A stretch of DNA of 64,000 bases from Sitta carolinensis. Its lineage: Eukaryota > Chordata > Aves > Passeriformes > Sittidae. Shown here piece by piece: positions 1 through 13,922 of this stretch. Made by a program: the position numbers and the translations under genes. The stretch's first letter is position 1. Each line of letters starts with the position of its first letter. Below the pieces are notes generated by a model, which was given only the letters and a program-made list of their open reading frames with translations, was not told the origin of the DNA and did no database searches. Location of the stretch: positions 15,080,001-15,144,000 of the forward strand of contig JAVUNC010000025.1 of the NCBI GenBank assembly GCA_032173965.1, read 5' to 3'.

Positions 1-3000
1 TTTAAGAATGGATGAAGTTTATAGGACAACATCTGCCCAGACAGCAAAGGTGGAAATGAACATGCTTTTAATGGCAGTGGAATAAATCTGTTTTAGTAAA
101 ACACGGGTACCAAGCCTTCCTGTCAGCCTGCACAAGAGCATGAAGCAGCCCCAAGGCCCCCACTCTGTGCAGGATCCTCTCATCAGAATTTCACTGCAAG
201 CTCCTCCTGGCTCCAGCCTGGGGAACGTAGCTGCCAGGGACACAGAGAGAAAGCAGAGTGAAATTTGCTTATCCAAGCCCTTTTCCAGATACCATCTGGT
301 GTCACCCAGGGTACAAAGGCAGGAGCTCCACATTATGTATTGTAGAGTTCCACACAGCACATTTCACTCCAGTCTAACTGGAAGGAGAGGGACTGGGTCT
401 TAAACTGGACAGGAGGCTGAAGCCCTCCTTTGACCAAAAGAAAAGCCTTTGTTGTATCAAACCAGTCATCTCCTCCTCTCACATTAGAAGCCTAAAACGC
501 CTCAGCCTTACAGCTTAAACCCTTTAACTCAAACCCAGCTTGTCACCTGCATCCTTGCCCCAGGAGGAATGTGCAGCCTCACCAAAGAGCTGTCCAGGGA
601 GGAGCTGGGCATTGCCAAACCCATCCACCACCACTGGCAGGAGGACAGCAGACAAGGGTGGGAGCTCCGTGGCACGGGGGCAAAACTGCTGCCTTCTTTC
701 CTGAGCCAAACCAGAAAGCAGCACACACATTATGGCTGAGTGATGGGGAGGAGAAAAGTCCTCACCACAAGCACTGTTCAAATTGCTGATTCAATTTTAC
801 GTGTCTGATGCTGTTACACTGTCTGTGTGATGAGTACAGTACAGGTCTGGAGATGGGGAAAAAGTGGTTCTGATGAGTGGTTGGTGTAAGCCCTTCTGAG
901 AAGAGGAAAAAAGCTGTATCACTTCACAACATCAAATGGAGTATCACTTAAGAACACCTGCCTCATGTTAAGGAAACAAAAAAAAAAAAATAAACCAAAG
1001 AGATGATTAAAGTTTCATCTCAAAACACTCCCTAGCCAATTTTTTTTTTTCAAGACAAATAACCTCTTTGAAAGAAAAATTAACTTCTGATTCCTCTTCC
1101 ATCAGTATAATCATGGGGAAAAAATAGGTAAATAAAAGGAGAGAAATAATTTCAAAATCTCGTCTTTGTTCACTACAAAATGGTGTTTGAAGACTGAATA
1201 AAGCACTCCTAATTTAAACTACTTCTCTAACTTGTAATAATACTGACTGAATTTACCAATGGTGTTTCCCCAAGTTGTTCAAAGGTTAGAGATCAGGTGA
1301 TATACTTTCTGTATTTGCAAATAAAACTTCAAGCCATACTGTCAAATATACAGGATAAAGTCCTAGTTCCTATTCTGTAATCTCCATCCCCCCAAAAATG
1401 CATCCTTCTCTTTTCTTTCAAACTGTGTCATTGTCCAGGTTATCACTTGGTAAATAGGCTCCAAATTCATAAAAGATAATAAACAAAACATTTTAGTATG
1501 TAACTGTGTCCTAATTTATTTTGCAAACATGATGATTTATACAGCGACTTATATGCCCAGAGCAGGTAAATTCAAGGACAAAGTGACCACAGGATTACCT
1601 ATGCACAATAAAAATATCTGAATTTAAGATTAGAAGAGAGCAAGGCCACCACATTTTTCCATTGCTGCAAAAAAAGGATGTTATTTTTGTCCCTTGCACT
1701 ACAAATGAGCTTAGTAGGCCCAACATGTGAAATACCTTCTGGACAGGCCTGACTTTAGGAAAAGACAGATGGATGGAACCACTGAGTTCATAATTACACA
1801 ACTTCTCTGCAGAGCATGGAGTACTTAGGAAAAGAATGCAAACTGCAAACGAAACCCTGCCTTATCCTCAGCCTGGCCCAGGACATTCTGCTGAGTCTGG
1901 CAGCTGGGAGAGCTCTGGGAGCATCACAGGGAGGTGTGAGGAACGTGGCCACCCTGCTGCCCTGGCAGGCACAGCTGCAAGGGGAGCTGTACACACACAG
2001 GGGACACAGGGGAGGGCAGGAGGGGAGAAGGGGCCCCAAGCCAAAAATGGGAGATGCTTTGCTTTCCTTCACATCCTGCTGCTGGCTCAGCCGAGGGGTT
2101 TTTGCAGCCAACTTAGGTGAAAAGTGGGTTTTTTTACCAAAATAGCTTTCAGATGTCAGAATGAATCCCTTTTATTAATGTAATTAAGATTGGGTGTGCT
2201 GTTGAGTCTTTTCAAGTGTTCTTCATCACCATCCTTTAATCCTGCCTTTTTTGCATTTTCAGTTTACAGCATCTTTGCACAGGCATGTAATGAGCTGGAA
2301 GGGAAGGTGTTCTACCAAGGGGATTGGGGCAAACACCAGTGAAGCTTCTTCTAAGGCATTGGCACCCTCCTAATCTCTGTGCCATTCTTCAACTTACACA
2401 CCCCTAAACATTCTCACTGCCTTCAAGCCATTTAGTTTTTGTGTGGAACTTCAAAATCTTGGATACCCTGACCAAAATTCTTTTCCTTTGCTCTTTGTCT
2501 CCCCCCTTAGCAGAAGCAGCAGTCCCCTGAATTGGACACAGAACTTCCCTAGCCTAAAACCACTGTCTGAATAATTAATATTTCACTCCTCCAACTTTCT
2601 ATGGTCCCTTTCCCCTCTATATTATACCCAAGGTATGCAGGTGTGCACGAGCTCCCTCTCAAACTTACCATAAAATGAAAGGATCATCGCAAGCCCTGCA
2701 AAAAAAACACAGAGGTGTTAAAGTTCATTCTTCACAACTGAGAAGTTACAAAGAACTGAGACACTGGATGAGCAAGTTCTTAAACCTGGGGCCTAATTTA
2801 AACCTTGCCAGGCAGCCCTCTGGCTGGAGAATTCTGCAGGGAAGGCAAGGAGCAATTCCACCCCCACGGGGCACAGCTACTCTAGCAAAACCACAGCCAA
2901 GGCACAGCTCGACAGGGAAAAATGCTGTTCTGCTGGAAGAGCTTATTTTTTCAGGGAATGTCTATCAGGAAAAGAGTTATATTGCCTTTGTTTAAGCATT

Positions 3001-5828
3001 TCAAGCACAAGGAAAGAGGCAGCAGGTCTCCTGCCACAGCAGATCAGGCAGCTGCCTCCAGTCCTGGAGGAAGCACAGCTTAGGGAGGAATGACTTTGGA
3101 TGGCACAACACCAGTCTGAGTAGCACTGTTTGAAAGCACAGGGGGTTTGTTTAACTACAGCAGAAGTTGCTTGCCTTTTTCAGCTGCTCATATCCTTTGC
3201 TTAGAGAAACCAGGGCCAGCTGCTCCAGAATGGTTCTTACAAAGGCGCCAGAAGGCAAAGTTTGGGAAGGCACCACTCTAAAGTCAAAGAAAATCCATAA
3301 TCAGACTTTTTCTGGTAACGTGAAAGAAATAAAAATGGTTCCATTTTAACAGTTTTCCAACACTTGGGTCCTCAGTTTGTAGAGTAGCATTTATCTGTAT
3401 TTGAAAAAAAAATTCTTAGCATCACCGTACTCATATATTTGTGTGAGACATTTTATAGGCAGAGTAATCTATGCTGCAGATCTACTAAAGGCAATTGAGA
3501 CTCCTCTATAGAAATCAAGTGTACAGCTTTAATCAACTAATACTCCTTTCCCTTATTTTATATGTCTGGTAGCCTTGATTCAGTGGATTAAAGGAAACAT
3601 TCCAATAAACCAAGTCCATATTTGTAGGATTGTTGTAAAAACTAGAGTACAAACCAACATACAGGTGTAAAAAAATTGGGAAAGTTTATCAAAGGAGCAA
3701 GATAGCAAAAGCCAAGAACAAGATCTCTTTATTTCAATGACTTTTAAGAGAATCAAAATGAGCAAGTGATACATAAATTACCAAAAGTCAAAGTCTTTCT
3801 CATCCTAACCCAAAGAATAATATCATTGAATAATCAAGCTGTAGTACAGTCAGTCATGAAAACCACTTTTCACATGTTGGGCAAATTAATCAGACTCTCC
3901 ACAGGTCCTGACATAGAGGCTTCTTTTTTTATTTAAATAATTGAAAGATTACATTTAGATTTTAGTATTTCATGTCTTTTAAAAATGATCAGTTTTCCTT
4001 TTTCTAAAGACTGGGATGCTTTTGGTTTAACAAGCAGAAAAAAACTGTGAGAGAAGAATTACACTGAAGGGACACCACCATGTTAGTGGGCTTGATTCTC
4101 AAGTGACACAAATGAGCACTGCTCCATTGATGCTAATGAGTTACACACTCCTACAACACTTAAGGATCTGGCTTCTTCTCTTGCTGCCTTCTTGCTGTCA
4201 CTTTTTGCAATCCCTTTTGATTTGGGGCTTCCTTTCCCTCCTCCCCCCAGCTAAACTGCCTAAATATTCAGCTACAACCAAGGGGGTAAGAAACTCAACT
4301 TTTTGATTTTATATCCTCAGGTTTTCTTTTGAGCTTTTCTTTTCCACAGCCCAATGGGAACAGCAGCCAAAAGTCTTCACAGTCCTTTTGGTTCTGTAGT
4401 TTATTGTTTAGCCTTCCATCTGAGGAAGATGATATGAAAATGTTAGATTAATTAATTAATACTCAACCCCAAGAACAAATTAAAGATAGTAAATACCTTG
4501 CTAAATCTTAGAACATATCTTAGAGATATAATTAGGAATGAGAATACCCTAAAATATACTAAGCTTCCCCTTGAAGATGGGACAAATCTGTTTATTCCTC
4601 CCTTGGTTGTTTTCTGAGTATCAACTTTCCACTCAGAGGAAAGCAGCTCTTCTTCCTTACTGATCAAGATCCTTCAGGAATTACAGAAAAGGCTTCCCAC
4701 ATTAGATATGCTTTTCCTGAGATCAGCCTGCAAAGTGGAAAATCTGCCTGGTTACACGTTAAAGACACTTTGAACCCATCTTCCTTCCCCCTCTCTGCAG
4801 GACCCAGGTCAGCACAGATTAAATGTTTGGAGCTCCATACCTGAATCCTGGGGCTTCTACACAGTATGAAGTTTCCTTCAGGTTTTAGTAGCTTCCAAAC
4901 TCCGTGCCTGATAAAGGAGAGCTCCATCCAGTGTTATCTGGGTTGGTCACACAAAACAGATGAGGAAATACTCTGTGGGCAGTGCACCTGCAAGGTGTAT
5001 GAGCCAAATGCATGTGGGAGAGACATGGAGGTGAAACAGAGCTGAGAAACGAGTCACTGCTCAGCAAGGAATTAGATTTATGTCCCCAGACAGAGCTCTC
5101 TGCACTTCAATGAGAGCTTCTCCCACATTGCCTGCTCTGCCTCGGAGGGCATCTCAAACACTGGAACCTGCTGGAAAGTGGCTCTCAAACACAACCTTTG
5201 CACAACCTGATTCAGGTCTTTGCAACCATGTTATGTTTGTGTGTATCAGACTGCACACCCCTGTGAACAGAGGACAAACACCCAGACATCCTTACAGTAA
5301 GAATTAATTGCTAAACTGCAATACAAGTATTTTTTTTCTCTGAAGTCTGTGTTGTTCTCTAGGATTACTGGAACTAAACTTCCCTTGACACCACTCAAAA
5401 GAAACCCCAACACCAGTGTGGGAGAAGCAGAGAATTTAAGATTATAGGATTAGGATGTTTTTACTATTCTAATTCCTTCTTCATCAGTAATGTGTATATG
5501 TGGATATTCACCACAAACTCTTTGCTGTCCCAGTTAAAAACAGCAGTTTCACTCCTTTTTCCCAGCAGGGAGGTGTTCACACCATGGCTGTTACTAACAG
5601 GCTCTCTTGTTTGGGAAACCAAGAACAGGATAAGCAAAGGGTCTGAGACACCGACCTGGAGAGTTTTCTTTTAGTCCCTTTGGATTAGAAGAAAAAAACC
5701 ATCAAAACACTCAAGCAGACAGCAGTTGTATCACACACAGAAAGGGGATTCTTCTGTATGGAAGTTCTGAGCATGCAAGGTTTGGTTCTTCAACAGACAT
5801 CCCACAAAGAACTGAGGTTTAGAAGAGA

Positions 5829-5876
5829 AATGGGCATTTTAGGAAAACAGAAATGGGCATTTTAGGAAAACAAAAG
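5829..5876. repeat. Two-copy 24-bp direct tandem duplication
   Basis: The word aaatgggcattttaggaaaa occurs twice in immediate succession with a 24-bp period. It is a simple short duplication with no coding potential. Confidence 0.85.
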
Positions 5877-6194
5877 CATTGCTTTAAAATAAACCAGTAT
5901 TATCTGCAGTATTTTTCAAATGTTCAACCATGCAAAGCCTTACAGTAGGCAAAAGTCCCAGGCACGGTTCTTGCATAATTTTCTTAGATAATAAATATAT
6001 GTTGCATATAATATATTATATAAAAATAATATATCTTGAAAAAAACCTGTTAACTTTTCAAATTCAAAAACAATATCCAAAGAAAATGTAACTTTAGAAC
6101 CCTAAGAGGACTAAGGAAGAACCTCGAGTACCAGACAATTTGCAGCGCGGCAGTCGATGTCCACTTAAAAGCAAAATAAAGTTTTGGTCAGTAT

Positions 6195-6213
6195 TTTTTT
6201 TTTTTTTTTCCCC
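6195..6213. repeat. Poly(T) tract
   Basis: An uninterrupted T run of about 18 bases precedes a short C run. It may be the trace of an old retroposon tail on the minus strand, but no element body is recognisable. Confidence 0.7.
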
Positions 6214-9200
6214 TTCCAGTAGCTGGGAAACAAAGCACAAAACAAATGACAAGTAAACATTCAGCCACAGGAAGCCATTAACAACAGTGGGCACCAATTA
6301 GGGCTCAGCAGGTATCCTTTACACCGCCTGGTGCTCTAGCTCCTCCTCAAATACTTTGGCATAACACTCACAAACTCAGGCTTAGGAAACAACAGGCTGT
6401 TTCATTTACTCTGCAATTTGTAGCCACATATTCCTGCTGATAGGCCCATAAAGCTGTTTGTAGTCTTCTTCTGTTTCCCTTCAAGTTTGTGTCATTAGAA
6501 ACTACAATTACTGTCTGTCCGAAGAGAATACTCTTCAGGGAAGAAAGTAAAATTGAGATACTGTGATCCTTTTCCTCTTTGTCTCCCTCTCAGTCCTTTT
6601 CAACTTTTCTTTTGGGGGAGAATGCATAACACCATGGCTGATGTTAGGCAAATGGGCTCACTGAGAAAAATATTCTCAAATTTTGTGTGCGAATTCTCAA
6701 TTTTTGCAACAGACATTATTTTTTTTTTTTCAAATCACAAATTTTCCAGTAGAACAGAGTGAAAAAAGCACGTTGTTCTCAAAAGTAAGACAAAGTTTGT
6801 AATAATTTTAAAAGACCAAAAAAATATATTCTACTTCAGCCAAAACCACTGCACATAACATATGAGTTTGAGATCCTTGTATCAGCTAAAAATATTTTGT
6901 GTCTCCTATCCAAAAATCCTCAATAAATTACCCAAGACTTTTAAAGTCACTCACAGATTGTGCCTTACTTCCTCCCTTAGGAAGTGCAGTTTTATTGAAA
7001 TGTGACACAAAATAAGATTCTCACCTTTACATTGAGATTGTAAAATAGAAAATAACAAAGCAGGTCGCAATCTCCCAAACCAAGATTTTACCAGCTTGTT
7101 TTTCTGAAATGGAAAAGTACTTCCATGGCATTATAGCACTGCAAGAAACAGGAAAGTCAGAGTCCAGCCCAAAGAACTGAGAGATCTTCTTAGTGAGTGT
7201 CAGGATATAAAACAATATGGGTGAAACCACCCATGCAACTCCACTAAATCAACTTTTGTCTTGCAACCATCCACAGTCAGGGTGCTCTCGTGCAATTTCT
7301 GTTTCTATCACCACTGCCAAATGCAAGTTAACCAAATCATCTTCAGCTGAAGTTTGGTAGTTTCTCGATGCTTTTGGCATTACAGGACAAGGAAAGCAGA
7401 CCCAAACTAATTTGCTAATTCAGAGCTCTCCGTGTTTCTCTTCGATTTTCCTTCATTTTGAATAATTTTTTCCACTGTTTTTTGCCATTTAAAAAAAAAA
7501 TCAGTTTTCCAGTTTACTTTCCAACTGCACTAAATATTAAATCCCCACTGACTTTTGGCCAAAGTGTGCCCAGTTACCATCCCTTTGCTCCCTGCACTGC
7601 CTCTGCTGCCAGTTCTCACTGGAGCCCCCAACCTCTGCCCTGGCAGCAGCATGACAGAGCTGAGCAGCCCCTGCAAGCAACAGCCCCCACAGCCAGCACT
7701 GAAAATCATCTGTGAGAGGGAATAGCTTTAAAAGAGAATTCCCAGAACACCTATCCAACTGAGTTCTGAGGAATAACCAGCTGTATACCTTGAGCCCTGG
7801 GTCGTGTGTCTCAGCACTGCTGTACAGGTGTGGGGTATGGAATTGTCCCAGATATTGGCAGCCCAGAATCCAGAAATACCATGGACAAATAACCCACAGC
7901 CTTTGTGTGCACCCAGAACTCACCTGTCCAGTCCTCATACCATGGGAATTGTCCAGGAAGCACTGAGTGCTGCCTCAGCCCTGACTCCTGCCTGCTGCTG
8001 CCAGGAGACCCTGTGGCCACCCAGGCAGAGAAATTCAGAGCCTGCCTGATTCCTCCTGCCTCAGAAGGGAACCGAGTGCTGCAGGCTCCACATCACTGCA
8101 GTTCCATGTTTCCTGGCAGGCTGGGACAGGAGCACTGTGTGACAGACGAGAATGAAAAATCCAGAAGCTGATAATCCTCAGCAATACAGAAAAATGGCAC
8201 ATGAGGAAGCCAAAGCAGCTTGCCCATTTCCACAGACCTGCACTTATCAAAGGGCTGGACTGAGTGGACTCTGCTGCTCTGTGAACTCAAACATCCTTTA
8301 CAGCTAAAAAATACAACTGTGGTGGACGTTTACGGAATTTTCAGAATGAGATTTCTTTGTTCCATTGAAGATTAGCCTAGACTGGCCTTTCCCAGGTACC
8401 AGCCTGGCTGGGGAGTTTCACCCATTACCATGAGAGCTTCCCTGTTCCTCTGTGGGAAGGGAGCAGTTGTGCCTGTGGACCTTAGCTGCATACACACATT
8501 TCAGTTCTGTCTCCATACCTCTCAGAAAGAAATTCATGACACAAAATAACACACCTAAACACTGATCACCTGAGTGCACACGAATCCATACACAAAACAA
8601 CAATTTATAATAAAAAAAAGTGTTATTTGCACAGCTGAGTGCATGCATATAAGCAACCCTTTCAGAACTAAGAATATATATTTGAAAACTGCATCTTAGA
8701 GTATAAGGTGAAGAGGCAGCACCCTGCTCTCCAGCCACCCAGGGCTCAGGTGGCTCATCCAAGCCAGTCATCTAGGCTCCTTCTGTAGTCAGGCAGGAGA
8801 GATAAGTGTCTGCAGATTGCCATTTATCCCATTCTAGGATAGGTGAGTAAAACAGGTGAGATGAATCTCTAGCATGGTATCTGCTGGGGGAGGGTGAGGA
8901 ATTACTTCCTAGATTACTCCCTTAGGAGAGATACTTAACTTTTAGCAGCTAATGTTGAGAGGAGTCCCATGCTACAAGATTAGGGAGGATTATAAAGATT
9001 CACACACTTGTGAAAATTCCCATTATATTGGGCTTACAAAGAAAGTCAAAATTTAAATTTCCCATGTGAACGAAACCATCTTACACTCCCCATCATTTAA
9101 GCTTCTGTAGATCACTATATTTATTATAGTCAGAGACCTGTGGAGGCTTTGTGTGTTTTCATAAAGAAATAATGCTGCTCTATTCTCTCAAGGAAATGAG

Positions 9201-9265
9201 GTTCATGTTCTGAATATTAAGAGATTGTCTGTTGCAAATCTGTTAGCCATTTAAATATGACACAG

Positions 9266-9385
9266 ATATAAAAAAACCCCACAAAACAAACAAAACAAAG
9301 AAAACAAACAAAAAAAATCAACAACAAAAAAAAAAAACACAAAAAAACAACAACAAAAAAAAATACAAACCAAAAAAATCCAAAG
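9266..9385. repeat. A-rich (CAAAA)n-type low-complexity tract
   Basis: About 120 bases built almost only of A with scattered C, in irregular CAAA/CAAAA units. The minus-strand frame across it encodes a phenylalanine-rich string and is an artefact of composition. Confidence 0.9.
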
Positions 9386-10028
9386 AAAAAGCCTTGAAAC
9401 ATTTAGTGGGAGCAGGTTATCAAGTAAAGGACAGATCTGCCAAAGAGGAAAGGTGGGAACATGCTATCACTGCTGAGATCAGAAATGGAACAATGCAGAG
9501 GAGGGACCTGTCCAGCTCACTGCCCCATTCCCCTGACACCACAGGGTCAAGTACACCCTGTGGGTTTCCACATCTGCTGCTCTTCACGAGTTCAAGGCTC
9601 TCTTTAGGTTTTGCATCCAGGCAAACAAAGACCAGCTCCCAGCAGGGTTATCTCCCAGTGATGCCTCCTGCACTGCTGAAACCAGTGGCACCATCTCTTT
9701 TCCTCCCTGCCAGCTGAGTGTGTGCTAGCATTTACTGCCCACAAACACAGATCATTCCACACAGGCAAATATCTCAGAACAGAAACCTGCTCAGCACACT
9801 GGGCACAGCTTGCTAATTCTTTTAAACCACTAATATGTACATTAAATAGGGGGAAATATTTAATACTGTGATGGGATTCACAAGGCTCACTCTTAAAGAA
9901 AATGAAAAATTCAGGCTCTTACTAGTAGCATGTATAATCTTCAGGCAGTTTCTCCCTGTGTGGAAGAAACAATGAGCTGCTTCACAAACCCTGAATAAAC
10001 TAAACTCAGAAATAGGTTGAGATGCAGG

Positions 10029-10091
10029 AGCTTTTCTTTTTCTTCTTCTTCTTCTTTTCTTTTTCTTTTTCTTTTTCTTTTTTTTTTTTCC
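10029..10091. repeat. Polypyrimidine (CTTTTT)n/(CTT)n tract
   Basis: Irregular CTT, CTTTT and CTTTTT units form a pure pyrimidine stretch of about 60 bases ending in a T run. The minus-strand frame over it reads as a lysine/arginine string and is not a gene. Confidence 0.92.
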
Positions 10092-11914
10092 TGCAGTTCC
10101 TTTCCCCCTCTTCCCCTTCAATATTCTCCAAATTCTTTTCTTCTGAAGAAAGCACCTGAGAAAAATTCCAGAATTACCATCTTTTAGTCCTACACATTTT
10201 CATTTTTTAATACAATCTAGCATAACCAAAGCCTGCAGTCTTTAACTTTTTTTTCTCCAAATAAATAGCTGTTGGGATTAAAAATGAGTGATTACCTGCT
10301 AATATGCCAATGAATTGCATACCCAAGCTAAAGATTTTAACTTTTACAGACTTCATCAGTACAAATTACTCAAGAGAACCAAGAGTTTCACACCTCACTT
10401 CAAAGCAGGTCTCAGGTAATCAGCTCTGAGGACTTTTGCTACATAAATATTAACAGTAATATTTTAATGTATCTCAGGAACTTCCAGTTTTAAATGGTTG
10501 GGATAAAGCCAATTTAAAGTTTGTCAGCAAACATGGGCACTTAATTAAATATTCTTATTTTCATCACCACTGCTGTTTTCCTGCTCTGTACCCCAAACTC
10601 TCCAGGGCACACCATGGCCATGCAGATGCCTGAGAATGAACCTGAGTAAAATTAGACAACAAAAGAGCTGAGCTGTTCATTTCTAAAAGTGCAGCCTCCC
10701 TCACAGGTAGATCTTGGCCAGGAAAGAAATCGCTCATTTTTATTTTTAAATCTAATTTGATTTCCATACTTATATTAAATTCATGTAGGTAACTCACTGT
10801 GGGGAACATACAATTTAAACAATTTTAAGATACTAGAAAAGAAGAAAGCTTGAGCTGTTGGTTTTATTTAGGCTTTGAGGCTCACAGGACACAGCTGACA
10901 AGGCTACAAAAGTTCAATTATTTTGTGTGTGCACACCCAGGTAGAAGAGCTCTGCATTTCCCAGTCGCCCCTGTGTTTATTTTACACAACATATAATGAG
11001 AAATAACGCCGTGGAAGCCCTGAGCAATAATGAGTGAGGCACTGCTGCAAAAAAGAAGCATTAACATACTTTTACAAATTGTTATGACAACTCAGTAATT
11101 GGCTACAGCAACTTTTCCAGCCCTGTTGGCACATGAGTGAGGCTGCTGGTTCTGCAGGCTGCAGACAATCCGGGGGACACTTTCACTGGCAGCTGCAGGG
11201 CAGGAAAATACAGGGAAAAAATGCTTTGGGGAAAAAAAACCTCAAAGAATAAATTATAAAATAGGCTTTTGATGATTTGAACAGCATAAAGTTAGTGGAA
11301 GCTGTACTGTTATGTAAGATTTATTTAAAGAATGTAAATAGCTGGTTTGATTTTAAAGGAACTTCAGCCTCCTTTATCAAATGAGGGTATTCTTAACCCT
11401 CAAGCTTTAACCGAATCACCTCAGGGTTTTTTTAACAATTCCCAGCAGTTCATGAGGCACATTTGAGACCAGGCATCAGACAAAAGGATGCTACAAGATC
11501 CAATCCTATTCCTTCCCCACCTGCAACTCTCAGCTCTCACTCGAACTAAATCCTGAATTTTAAACTTGTACAAACCATTCATTTCAGTTTAGTCATTACA
11601 TTAATTCAGTCTAAATCCACTGCTTACTAACACAAGCTAAACAAATGGAATTCTAAATTACAATGCCTGTTACAGACAAGGGTTTTCCACTGCAATATCT
11701 AAGTCAGTATGAACCTGACCCGAGTTGCAGAGATAATTTTGTAGCACACATAAAGCCCTAAAGAACACAGAAACAAGTATGCTACTATTGTTCCTTTAAA
11801 TAAAACAAAATTTGTAACACACAGGAGCCTTTGTAGCCATTTGTTAATAAGATTTTGATAAAACACAAGTGAAAATACTCCCTGCTCTGCATTTCCCTAA
11901 CTTTACCTATAAAG

Positions 11915-11939
11915 AAAAAAAAAAAAAAAAAAAAAAAAA
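11915..11939. repeat. Poly(A) tract, about 25 bases
   Basis: Uninterrupted A run; no retroposon body was identified next to it. Exact length in the source genome may differ because homopolymers are error-prone. Confidence 0.9.
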
Positions 11940-12434
11940 GCAGAGATGGCCCAATACTTTTTGAATTTGTTGATACTTTACATGAGACAAAATTAAGATT
12001 CATATGTCCTGATTAAAGCAATTCTCTCCCAATGGTGACTGTGCCACTCCAGAAATAATTCAATGCAGTATTCCCCTGCTAAGTACGGAGAAAAGCGTTT
12101 CCTTTAGAAGAGGAAATTCTCTTAAGGAAGTTGTTTTAAGCTAAATAAAAGTTCAGGATGAAGCCAGCAAAAGGTGTGAAGGATTTCTCTTTGATTTCCC
12201 AGCTTGTGTATTTGGGCTCAGACACAGACTACATTTTATGCACATATTAATAGGATGCTAATAAGCCTACAACTCTCCTTTGACAGGGACCTGTAGAGAC
12301 AACCTGATATGTGGCACCAGATATAATTGCTGTCTTAAGAGGCAGATTTATTTCCCTCTCACACAGGGGGTGAATCAGACAGCATATTTTTTAATTACAA
12401 GTTCAGATGAAAATGTCATGCAAAGTTAGACTGG

Positions 12435-12462
12435 TTTTTTTTTTTTTTTTTTTTTTTTTTTT
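12435..12462. repeat. Poly(T) tract, about 28 bases
   Basis: Uninterrupted T run in an AT-rich intergenic stretch; no neighbouring element recognised. Confidence 0.9.
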
Positions 12463-13636
12463 GTAATGTTTCCCAGTTCAAGCAAATTTTCAAAAGATGG
12501 AAATAGAACCCAAGCCTTTGAGATTACCTAGGAGCAGCTCTTGCTCTTCACTTTGGTAACCAAACATGCAAAATGAGGCCACTCAGTTGCAAACCCTCAT
12601 GAATTTCTGGGTCCTGAAAAAAATCCTGGTACCAAAAGCACAGAAATTGGCAGCATTTATTTCAACAGCTTGCTGCATCCCATGGAAAACTTGGAGAGGG
12701 AATCTATCTAGCTGTAAACTGCAGGGATATTTCAAAGTTAACTCTTAAAACAACACTGGAAAATTCATACAAGCAATAAAAAGAGTAATAAAAACTAGCA
12801 GGTAAAATTAATCTCCACCATGTATTTATCCTAATTTCTATTTACCATTTAAAATATAATCCAGAAATTCCATCTATTATATCTGGTGCCAAATGTCCTA
12901 AAATTTAATTTAACCACACATTCAAGCAAGGCTTCCAGATGCTTTCTCCCCCAGACAAATTTTGTTGTCACCATTTCAACTTGGGGATTTTTTTCATATT
13001 TCTTGAATAACAAAAATAGATTAGGACAAACTTTTTTCATCGTCAGACACTGAAAAAAAGGCCTTTTGCTTGAACAGCACATGCAAAATGGAAATTAAAA
13101 AAATTAAAAGCACAACTTAAAAAAAAAAAAAAAAACAAAACACAATGCACAAATGATTTTCATTTTAATTTGAAATTAAAATTCTGGAAAAGTGTGATTG
13201 TTCTTAACCTGCTGACACAGAAGCTTCTCCCTTACATTAACTGTTGCTTTGATGAAACTTTAAAAATTATAACAAGCCTTGTTGTTGTTTAAAAAAATTC
13301 TATATGGCTTAAGCATTTTTTGTTTTTTTAAAAATATATAGATATAAATTTTTCAGTGTATTTCCAGTCTGATAATTGACCAGCATGTGTGTACACAGCT
13401 ACTAGCAAAACTGATATCTTCTCCTATCCTGGGATAACTCTCAGCTTCAAACTTCTGTCATCTCAAGGTTCTACTGACAATGAGACAACAAATAAATGAA
13501 CAATTGTCACTCATCAGCTGCTCTTGTCTGTCAGCTCGAAGAAATTAATGCAGCCTTTCTATTTCTGAATGTGAAATAAATGAGTATAGTTCTGAAATGA
13601 CAGAGTTGTTCATTAATTGGAAAGTTGATTATATGG

Positions 13637-13922
13637 TGTTACTGTGACACAGACAGGAACACAGCACACACACACAGGGGTTCAGGAGAGAAGGAGAAAA
13701 GAACTCCCAGTTTATTGCTGCCCTCATATCTCTCAGTTTCTGGCAGTGAGCAGAGATTGGACAGAGAAGTTCCCACCTCTCCATCTCCACTGGGCACTGG
13801 AGAGTCCATCAGGTGAGATCTTTTCACAGAGGAATGCAAACATGACCTTGTCTATCTCATAATTCATGAGACCTAAACCATTATACTAAAACAAATCAGA
13901 AGGTTTCTTTTTAAAGACAACA
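13637..13922 (-). mobile_element. Solo LTR, class-II-type endogenous retrovirus, copy 1
   Basis: Read on the minus strand this 286-bp block begins TGTTGTC and ends GTAACA, the TG...CA ends expected of an LTR. A canonical AATAAA lies in the 3' third, about 85 bases before the end, as in an R region. It is flanked by atatgg on the left (13631-13636) and ataggg on the right (13923-13928), a 6-bp target duplication with one difference. A second copy at 35721-36015 aligns over its whole length. No gag, pol or env remains beside it, so it is a solo LTR formed by recombination between two LTRs. Six-base duplications are typical of ERVK-like (class II) elements; the subfamily name cannot be given without a repeat library. 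Confidence 0.85.

Larger units (their letters stand above)
1..13636. other. Gene-free interval, left part (TBXT-side intergenic)
   Basis: No exon, RNA gene or full transposon was recognised on either strand. Open frames here (for example 1816-2145 and the minus frame 7537-7938) have no recognisable family and often overlap frames on the other strand, so they are treated as chance. The stretch holds simple repeats listed separately, a 24-bp direct duplication near 5829-5876, and a moderately GC-rich segment at 1860-2110. By synteny with other vertebrates this should lie between PRR18 and TBXT, which is inference because TBXT itself is not in the window. Confidence 0.6.

Noticed and set aside
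7537..7938. 133-aa minus frame
   Set aside because: Plus frames overlap it, no domain or splice signals, ordinary intergenic composition.
9822..10121. 99-aa minus frame with a lysine/arginine string
   Set aside because: The basic string is the complement of a polypyrimidine repeat.
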